From Actinomadura livida (GTDB taxonomy: Bacteria > Actinomycetota > Actinomycetes > Streptosporangiales > Streptosporangiaceae), in contig NZ_BMRO01000008.1 in assembly GCF_014648675.1 (NCBI RefSeq), positions 296,322-358,863 on the forward strand: a stretch of DNA of 62,542 nucleotides, read 5' to 3'. How positions within the stretch are numbered: the stretch's first letter is position 1; each line of letters starts with the position of its first letter. The translations under genes were made by a program, and so were the position numbers. Under the pieces are notes generated by a model that was given only the letters and a program-made list of their open reading frames with translations, ran no database searches and was not told the DNA's origin. Shown here piece after piece: positions 57,064 through 62,542 of the stretch.

Positions 57064-57740
57064 CCCGCGTGCTCGTCGTGGAAGACGAGGAGTCGTTCAG
57101 CGACGCACTGTCGTACAACCTGCGCAAGGAGGGCTTCGAGGTGGCCGTCGCCGCCACCGGCCCCGACGCGCTGGACATCTTCGAGCGCAACGGTGCCGAC
57201 CTCGTGCTCCTCGACCTGATGCTCCCCGGGCTGCCCGGGACGGAGGTGTGCCGGGAGCTGCGGACCAGGTCCAGCGTCCCCGTCATCATGCTGACCGCCA
57301 AGGACAGCGAGGTCGACAAGGTCGTCGGCCTGGAGCTCGGCGCCGACGACTACGTCACCAAGCCGTTCTCGACGCGCGAGCTGATCGCGCGGATGCGGGC
57401 CGTCCTGCGCCGCCAGGGCGAGGTCGAGGAGCTGGCGCCCGCGACCCTGGAGGCCGGTCCCGTCCGGATGGACGTCGAGCGGCACATCGTCAGCGTCGGC
57501 GGCGAATCCGTCCAGCTTCCGCTCAAGGAGTTCGAGCTGCTGGAGGTGCTGCTGCGCAACGCGGGCCGCGTCCTGACCCGGATGCAGCTGATCGACCGCG
57601 TGTGGGGCGCCGACTACGTGGGGGACACCAAGACGCTGGACGTGCACATCAAGCGCCTCCGCGCCAAGATCGAGGAAGTGCCGTCCACGCCGCGCTACAT
57701 CGTCACCGTCCGCGGCCTGGGCTACAAGTTCGAGCCCTGA
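57060..57740 (+). CDS. regX3: RegX3/PhoP-type response regulator
   Basis: 226 residues, OmpR family. The receiver has VVEDEES and Asp52 in VLLDLMLPG. The C-terminal winged helix (about 130-224) contains LKEFELLEVLLRNAGRVLTRMQL and RGLGYKFEP. It activates phosphate-starvation genes at PHO boxes. The gene is intact up to its stop, and a mobile element begins within 30 nt of it. Confidence 0.94.
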   Translation: MTRVLVVEDEESFSDALSYNLRKEGFEVAVAATGPDALDIFERNGADLVLLDLMLPGLPGTEVCRELRTRSSVPVIMLTAKDSEVDKVVGLELGADDYVTKPFSTRELIARMRAVLRRQGEVEELAPATLEAGPVRMDVERHIVSVGGESVQLPLKEFELLEVLLRNAGRVLTRMQLIDRVWGADYVGDTKTLDVHIKRLRAKIEEVPSTPRYIVTVRGLGYKFEP

Positions 57741-57754
57741 CAGACCCGCTGTGA

Positions 57755-57798
57755 CCTGCATGTTCTCTCACCGTCCCAGCTCTGAGGGCACATGCAGG
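57755..57798. repeat. 9-bp inverted repeat at the element edge
   Basis: CCTGCATGT (57755-57763) and ACATGCAGG (57790-57798) flank 26 nt that include the int stop. It could be an integrase arm site, an attachment core or a terminator. Confidence 0.45.
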
Positions 57799-59102
57799 GC
57801 ACTGGCGTTCTCGATCTTGCCTTCCAAGGCGAAGAACGCGTCCATGGCCGTACGTGCGCGGTCAGCGGCATCCGGAAGCAGATGCGCGTACGTCCGGAGC
57901 GTGAAGCCGGGGTCAGCGTGCCCGAGGTACTCGGCCACGGTCCGGATGTCGACGCCCGCAGCGAGCCAGGCCGACGCCGCCGTATGGCGAAGGACATGCA
58001 TTCCGTTCTCGGGAGTCTCCGGGACACCGACAGCTCTGCGGACCCGTTGCCACACGTAGTTGAAGACGCCCCCGTGGTGGGGTTGGCCACTGGGCCGAGC
58101 GAAGAGCAGTCGCGCGGTATGGGGCGGTCCGTCCGGAGTTTTCCAGGGCAGCGTGATCTCTACTGGCTGATGAGCCGCGATGTGGGCTGACAGTCGCAGG
58201 CCGAGCGAGTTGGGCAGGGGGATGTCTCGTTCCTTGTCGCCCTTGGGGAGGCTGAACACCAGCCGCTTACTGACCAACCGCACCTGCCGACGGACATGGA
58301 TGATCCGATTGCCGAGAAGATCGATGTCATCGACCGCCAAGCCGAAGATCTCACCTTGCCGCAGGCCGACCCCAACGCCGAGGTACACCATGGCGGCATC
58401 CTTGCCGAGCGCTTCGGCCGCAGACTCCACCTGGTCAAGCGTCCACGGCACGACCTTCTTCTTCGGCACGCGGGGAGGCTTGACCGAACTCGCCTTGGTG
58501 GGGTTCCTGTCGACCAAGCCGTCTTCCATGGCAGCGATGAAGATCGTTGAGAGCGTGTCGACGATGCGCTTGATGTAGCCGGGTGACAGCCCCTTACGCT
58601 CCAGGCTCTTGATCCATTGCTGCACCAGGCTGGGGCGCATCGCCAGGACCGACATGGGCTGTTTTGCGATCACGCTTGGGTCGCCAGTGGGCCGCCGGCT
58701 CTTGCCCTGGCCCGGCCGAGGCTGCACGTCGATGATGTGCGCAAGACGCTTGTCGACGTTCCACAGGGTGTTCGGGTCGCCGGTCAGGCCGCTACGCCAC
58801 CGCTTCGCGAAGTCCTCTAGGAGGACCTTGCCGCGCGCAGGATCAACGTACGTCCCGGCATCCAGGGAGGCCCGAATCTTGGCGTCGAAGGCATCGGCGC
58901 AGGTGTTCGGGTCCTTGCCCGCCTTCTTCGCGAAGTTGCTTTTGCGTTGCTTGCCGGTCTCGTCACGCCAACGGACCTGCCAACGGTCGCCCTTACCGTG
59001 GTCGACGCTGGGGAACTGCTTGTGCTCACGGCACGGCGGTACTGGCTTGCTCTGTTCGTCGGTCCGAGGCTTGACCGTGTGCCACCGATCGTAGACAGCC
59101 AT
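57768..59102 (-). CDS. Tyrosine recombinase (integrase) of the AICE
   Basis: 444 residues from ATG 59102. An N-terminal SAM-like DNA-binding region is followed by the catalytic domain: Arg in GLRQGEIFGLAVDDID, the H-x-x-R segment MHVLRHTAASAWLAAG, LGHADPGF and Tyr in TLRTYAHLLP. All catalytic residues are present. It catalyses element integration and excision. Its start overlaps the xis stop by one base (TAATG). Its 3' end faces regX3, as expected for an attachment site there. Confidence 0.92.
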   Translation of the reverse strand: MAVYDRWHTVKPRTDEQSKPVPPCREHKQFPSVDHGKGDRWQVRWRDETGKQRKSNFAKKAGKDPNTCADAFDAKIRASLDAGTYVDPARGKVLLEDFAKRWRSGLTGDPNTLWNVDKRLAHIIDVQPRPGQGKSRRPTGDPSVIAKQPMSVLAMRPSLVQQWIKSLERKGLSPGYIKRIVDTLSTIFIAAMEDGLVDRNPTKASSVKPPRVPKKKVVPWTLDQVESAAEALGKDAAMVYLGVGVGLRQGEIFGLAVDDIDLLGNRIIHVRRQVRLVSKRLVFSLPKGDKERDIPLPNSLGLRLSAHIAAHQPVEITLPWKTPDGPPHTARLLFARPSGQPHHGGVFNYVWQRVRRAVGVPETPENGMHVLRHTAASAWLAAGVDIRTVAEYLGHADPGFTLRTYAHLLPDAADRARTAMDAFFALEGKIENASALHVPSELGR

Positions 59103-59317
59103 TACGCGGCCTCCTGCTGCTGGCGGAACCAGTCGAGGACATCGGCAGGCAGGTAGCGCAGACGTCGGCCCGCCCGTGCTGCCTTCGGTCCCGTTCCGAG
59201 ATAGCGCCACTGATGGAGCGTGGCGACCGGGACGCCCAGGAAGTACGACACCTCTTCGACGGACCATGTCCGGTCCCAGGGGAGCGGAAGGGCGGTCGGT
59301 TCAGCGTCCGTGTTCAC
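59102..59317 (-). CDS. Excisionase-like helix-turn-helix protein
   Basis: 71 residues from GTG 59317. The HTH_17 pattern is WSVEEVSYFLGVPVATLHQWRYLGTGPKAARAGRRLRYLPADVLDW; key parts are VEEVSYFLGVP and RRLRYLP. It is the directionality factor of AICE recombination. Its GTG overlaps the rep stop (GTGA) and its stop overlaps int, so one transcript carries all. A longer upstream frame exists but lies inside rep. Confidence 0.87.
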   Translation of the reverse strand: MNTDAEPTALPLPWDRTWSVEEVSYFLGVPVATLHQWRYLGTGPKAARAGRRLRYLPADVLDWFRQQQEAA

Positions 59318-61008
59318 GCTGCCTCCGGAGTTGCCGAAAGTTCGGGAGTGTGGTTCTGGGTTGCTTGGTCGAGTTGGGCCCGCCGGGTGACGCGTTCGTT
59401 GATCAGGTGCATGAGCCGTCTTTCGATGGGCTTGACGTCCGGGTCGCCAGGCCCGGCGCGTTCCCAGACGTGGACGGCGTTGGGGTCGGCCGGGTTGGTG
59501 ACGGGTACACCGGCCTCGGCCAGCCGCGCGAGGACCCACGCCTTACGGTCGGCTTTGTGGTCGGCCAGGGTCTTTCCCGACCACTTGCGGGAGACCAGGA
59601 CGCGGCGGCCGCCGTAGCCGAGGTGTTCGCGTCGGTGGGCCTTGCCCCTGCAGTAGCCGGGCGTGAGGCCCTTGCGTGGAGTCTTGGGCTGGACGCCGTA
59701 GCGCAGCCAGTTCGCGCACGTGGGCGAGCAGGGCTCGTAGCGAAGTGCTTCGGCCATCCGGTCGACGTGTTCGCGCTGCGCGCTGGTTTCGGCGTTGTGG
59801 CATTCGGCGACGCCCTTGACGAGGTACTTGGTCAGGTAGCCGATCAGCTTGCGGGACTGCGGGGAGTCGGCCAGCACTCCTTGAGCGTCGATCTGCCGCC
59901 CGAACCGCACCACGTGCAAGGGTTCGGCGTCCTCGTCCAGGCCGAGCGCGTCTAGCGCTTCATCCCAGGTGGGTAGGACCTCGCCGGTTGCCGGGTCGAG
60001 GTAGCCGCCGCTCTCGCCCGCAAGGTCGTCCCAGACCGGCAGGTGATCCCCGGAGAAGACGACGCGGTCAGTCGGAGGCCACCACACCTGGTGATACGTC
60101 GCGGCCACCACTTGCCGCAGCTCAGCACGCGAGATCGTGCCGCGAATGGCCATGTGCAGGTGAGGAGCCAGCCGCCGCTGTGGTTCGACGGTCGCGAAGT
60201 ACTGCACGTCATGGCCGACGAAGCGGCGCAGGTTCTGCACGAACCGGTCTATGAGCTTGGAGAAGTGAAGAGCGTCCCGCGCCGCCCGCGTGTAGTCGTA
60301 GCCGTCCGGGTCGACCGGGGTTCCGTCCGAGCGCACCCGCCCGTAGGAGTCCAGGGTCAGGGTGAGGAAGATCGAGGGCCGGAACGTCTTGCCGTCCTTG
60401 CCTCGGAAGACCTTGCCGACTGTGCGGGAGTCGACCGGCCGCCGGGGAAGGTCCGGCGCATCCTGCCGCCTACGGGTCGACCGGGTCCGTCGGCTCTTGC
60501 ACTCGTCACCGGTCTTGAGCGCACCGCGCACGCCCGACCGTTCAAGTTCATGGTCGAGGTCACGAAGAACCGCGTCCCAGAACTCGGAGTCTTCGCCGTC
60601 CGCAGTACCGTCCTCGGCCGCACGGTCACGGGACGCTTGAGCTTGTGCCCGCAGTTCCATCCAGGCGTGTTGCTCGTCATCGGGGTCAGCGCGGTTGATC
60701 TGGGGTTCGGTGTCCAAGTGCCAGCCCTGGCTGCACTGGACGGCCCGAAGCTTACGCTTGCGTTCGGCGCAGGACGGACAGACCGAGGCCAGGGTGTGAC
60801 CGCACGGGACATACACCACCTCGGCCGCGCCCGTGTTCAGGTCGACCCGCCGCATGGGCACGGGGCGGATGCAGACGCCGTGTTCGACCGCGACCGCTTC
60901 CAGCACCCCGCGCGCCAGCGGAGGCAGCGTCTTGACCACCGGTTCCGGCTCAGGCTCGTCTGGGGCGTCGAGGGCGGGTTGAGTGACGTGGACCGGGGGT
61001 TTGGTCAC
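59314..61008 (-). CDS. RepSA-like replication initiator
   Basis: 564 residues, GTG start. The N-terminal CGHTLASVCPSCAERKRKLR is a Cys-rich zinc-like segment. The Rep core has RLAPHLHMAIRGT, an HUH-like nickase motif, and a C-terminal basic region. AICE Rep proteins start rolling-circle replication of the excised element. It overlaps tra (GTGA). The family is that of pSAM2 RepSA. Confidence 0.85.
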   Translation of the reverse strand: MTKPPVHVTQPALDAPDEPEPEPVVKTLPPLARGVLEAVAVEHGVCIRPVPMRRVDLNTGAAEVVYVPCGHTLASVCPSCAERKRKLRAVQCSQGWHLDTEPQINRADPDDEQHAWMELRAQAQASRDRAAEDGTADGEDSEFWDAVLRDLDHELERSGVRGALKTGDECKSRRTRSTRRRQDAPDLPRRPVDSRTVGKVFRGKDGKTFRPSIFLTLTLDSYGRVRSDGTPVDPDGYDYTRAARDALHFSKLIDRFVQNLRRFVGHDVQYFATVEPQRRLAPHLHMAIRGTISRAELRQVVAATYHQVWWPPTDRVVFSGDHLPVWDDLAGESGGYLDPATGEVLPTWDEALDALGLDEDAEPLHVVRFGRQIDAQGVLADSPQSRKLIGYLTKYLVKGVAECHNAETSAQREHVDRMAEALRYEPCSPTCANWLRYGVQPKTPRKGLTPGYCRGKAHRREHLGYGGRRVLVSRKWSGKTLADHKADRKAWVLARLAEAGVPVTNPADPNAVHVWERAGPGDPDVKPIERRLMHLINERVTRRAQLDQATQNHTPELSATPEAA

Positions 61009-62462
61009 GCCGCCTCCACATCGGGCAGGCCGAGCGCGACCATCGCGCGGATATCGGCATCGGACACGTACGCAGCCCGCACCCGTACCGGATCTGGGGA
61101 GGTTTCCAGCCGGACGAACCCGACCCCTGCGCCGATGTGCGGGATGGATGAGATCTGGTCGGCCAGGGCGCCGCGGTCGCGGGCACCGTCGCCAAGGACC
61201 ATGTCGACCTGCTCGTCCTCGTCGAGGCGCAGGGCGATGCGGTCGGGGAACAGGTTGCGCAGGTTGTTGACCTCTTTGCGGGCGTCCTGCTGAGCGCCGA
61301 TGACGCAGTACCCCACCGACCGGCCCTGACTGGTGAGCACGGCCAGCGCGGACTCGGCGCGCTTGCGTAGGTCCCGTTCAGGGCAGTAGGCGGTCAGGAA
61401 CGCCAGCTCATCCACCACGATCACCCGGAACGGAAACTCACGCGACGGCGTGAACGACCGCGTCACCCCCGCGAACCGCTCCGCGCGTGCGTTCATGTCC
61501 TGGGCCGCCGCCTCCAGCAGATCGACCATGCCGCCCTTGGGATCGGAGGAGTACCGCCCGTACCGTTCGAACAGCACCCGACCAAACGACAACTCCATGC
61601 GCTTGGGATCGACGGCCCACACCTCCACCAGCCCGCCGAGCATGAGCGGCAGCAGCGCGCGGACGGCCGACCAGATGACCGAGCCCTTGCCGGCCCCCGT
61701 CGCCCCCGCGATCAGCACGTGCGTGCCGAGGAGTCGCAGCCGCCAGGGGGAGCCGTCCTCACACCGTCCAACCACCAGCCCGGACAGGTCCACCTCGGAG
61801 GCGTCCGGGAGGGGGAGAGCCGGTATCGGTTCGGCGAGGGCATCTGTGCGGACGAACTCAAGCCACACTCGTCCCGGACGGTCCCCGTCCCGCACCCGGA
61901 CCAGGGACGCGCCGAAGCCGTGCGCCAGGTTGGCCGTGACCCGCTCCCACGCGTCCGGCGCTTGACCTTTGAGCATGCGGACCAGCACCCGGTCACACGT
62001 CGGACCGGAACGGACCCGGACCAGGGAGGGCAGGTACTCCCTGCCCTTGTGCATCTTGGTGAGCCCGGCCGTGACCAGGACCGGTTGCCAGTGCCGCCGG
62101 TAGACGAACACCATGCGCCACCAGGACCGGGCCGGACGGGCGATCCAGCGGACGAAGGACGGACGGTCCACCCCCGCCCACACACCCAGGCCCACGGCGA
62201 CGAGGGCCAGGACCAGAACGGGGACGGTCCACCCGAACCGGTAGCCGAGCCAGCCGAGCGCGGACGCGGCCGAGACGGGGACGATGTTGCGGACCAGGAA
62301 CACGAGCGTGCGGACGAGGAAGCGGACGGCGTTGACGATGAGGACCAGGCCCTCGGGCATGTGCCACACCGGAGGCGCCCACTTCGGCGCCGCGAACGGG
62401 TCACGCTGGGTCTCGACGGCGACGTTCTCGCCAGGGGCGAGCTTGCGGAACTCCCATGCCAT
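61005..62462 (-). CDS. FtsK/SpoIIIE-type conjugal DNA translocase (Tra)
   Basis: 485 residues. Membrane helices lie near 38-100, and a cytoplasmic ATPase domain follows with Walker A IAGATGAGKGS (about residue 250) and Walker B FRVIVVDELAFLTAY. Tra proteins of AICEs move double-stranded DNA between mycelia. ATG 62462 starts MAWEFRKLAPG. It overlaps rep, so it is probably the first gene of the operon within the window. Confidence 0.9.
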   Translation of the reverse strand: MAWEFRKLAPGENVAVETQRDPFAAPKWAPPVWHMPEGLVLIVNAVRFLVRTLVFLVRNIVPVSAASALGWLGYRFGWTVPVLVLALVAVGLGVWAGVDRPSFVRWIARPARSWWRMVFVYRRHWQPVLVTAGLTKMHKGREYLPSLVRVRSGPTCDRVLVRMLKGQAPDAWERVTANLAHGFGASLVRVRDGDRPGRVWLEFVRTDALAEPIPALPLPDASEVDLSGLVVGRCEDGSPWRLRLLGTHVLIAGATGAGKGSVIWSAVRALLPLMLGGLVEVWAVDPKRMELSFGRVLFERYGRYSSDPKGGMVDLLEAAAQDMNARAERFAGVTRSFTPSREFPFRVIVVDELAFLTAYCPERDLRKRAESALAVLTSQGRSVGYCVIGAQQDARKEVNNLRNLFPDRIALRLDEDEQVDMVLGDGARDRGALADQISSIPHIGAGVGFVRLETSPDPVRVRAAYVSDADIRAMVALGLPDVEAA

Positions 62463-62505
62463 GATGGGTCACACCTCTTCTTTGAGCAGTTCAGGGGAGA
62501 GAGAA

Positions 62506-62538
62506 GGGGCGGCCGGAGATGCGACCTCCAGCCGCCCC
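62506..62538. terminator. Hairpin upstream of tra
   Basis: A 13-position stem (62506-62518 with 62526-62538) with one mismatch and a loop of about seven nt. It probably ends the next gene of the element, which lies outside the window. Confidence 0.5.
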
Positions 62539-62542
62539 ACTC

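Larger units (their letters stand above)
57741..62542. mobile_element. Left part of an AICE-type integrative conjugative element
   Basis: Minus-strand genes int, xis, rep (RepSA-like) and tra (FtsK-like) are in the pSAM2-like order and overlap each other by one to four bases. The DNA is visibly less GC-rich than the regX3 region. The element continues past the window end. No tRNA is visible at the left edge; the right attachment site lies outside. Confidence 0.8.

Noticed and set aside
57700..57770. tRNA 3' end at the AICE boundary
   Set aside because: AGTTCGAGCCCT resembles a T-loop but is the conserved KFEP end of regX3; no acceptor stem or CCA is present.

Overview
The window is high-GC, densely packed, double-stranded coding DNA of an actinomycete. 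Genus is inferred, not proven: the gene content (mycothiol gene mshA, SenX3/RegX3-type phosphate regulators, XRE/DUF5753 and DUF397 remnants, HBHA-like protein, DUF2516, many TetR/MarR/WYL regulators, an AICE-type integrative element) fits Actinomadura or a relative in the Thermomonosporaceae. No rRNA, tRNA, CRISPR array or insertion sequence was recognised.

Layout. 1-734: decayed XRE/DUF397 gene pair and gene-poor DNA. 735-10321: single genes and small operons (acyltransferase, AhpD-like, TetR, WYL, DinB, TerC, DsrE-like, nitrobindin-like, Fur-ygfZ). 10341-14779: dtd, a beta-keto acid cleavage enzyme, asparaginase, an MFS carrier and small membrane proteins. 14945-20283: DUF2207 protein, zinc metallopeptidase, and the conserved XRE-HBHA-DUF2516 block followed by an AlaX editing enzyme. 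20286-27804: regulator/target modules (TetR-MMPL, TetR-methyltransferase, RHH-PIN toxin-antitoxin, MerR-methyltransferase, SMP-30). 27833-31139: an XRE-TPR regulator with two small unknown proteins and a GT87 mannosyltransferase. 31273-36402: two-component system, BlaI-M56 pair, MarR-MFS drug exporter. 36460-37653: a tryptophanyl-tRNA synthetase behind a textbook ribosome-mediated attenuator. 37657-48429: TetR-controlled methyltransferase operon, TetR-AlkZ-like glycosylase, a two-component operon with a truncated regulator, MarR-DODA dioxygenase, macro domain, stress protein. 48498-57740: acyl-CoA synthetase and then the conserved mshA-ybjN-gpmA-phoU/senX3-regX3 block. 57741-62542: left part of an AICE (integrase, excisionase, Rep, FtsK-type Tra), which runs off the window.

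How it works together. Most accessory genes sit beside their own one-component regulator, and many of the intervening spacers carry a readable inverted repeat that is a candidate operator. At least 14 starts are preceded by a TANNNT box 6-7 nt upstream, which predicts leaderless transcripts. The clearest complete regulatory circuit is the trp attenuator: a 12-codon leader with two adjacent Trp codons and four alternating 8-nt segments ahead of trpS. Phosphate control is suggested by 11-nt-spaced direct repeats between phoU and senX3.
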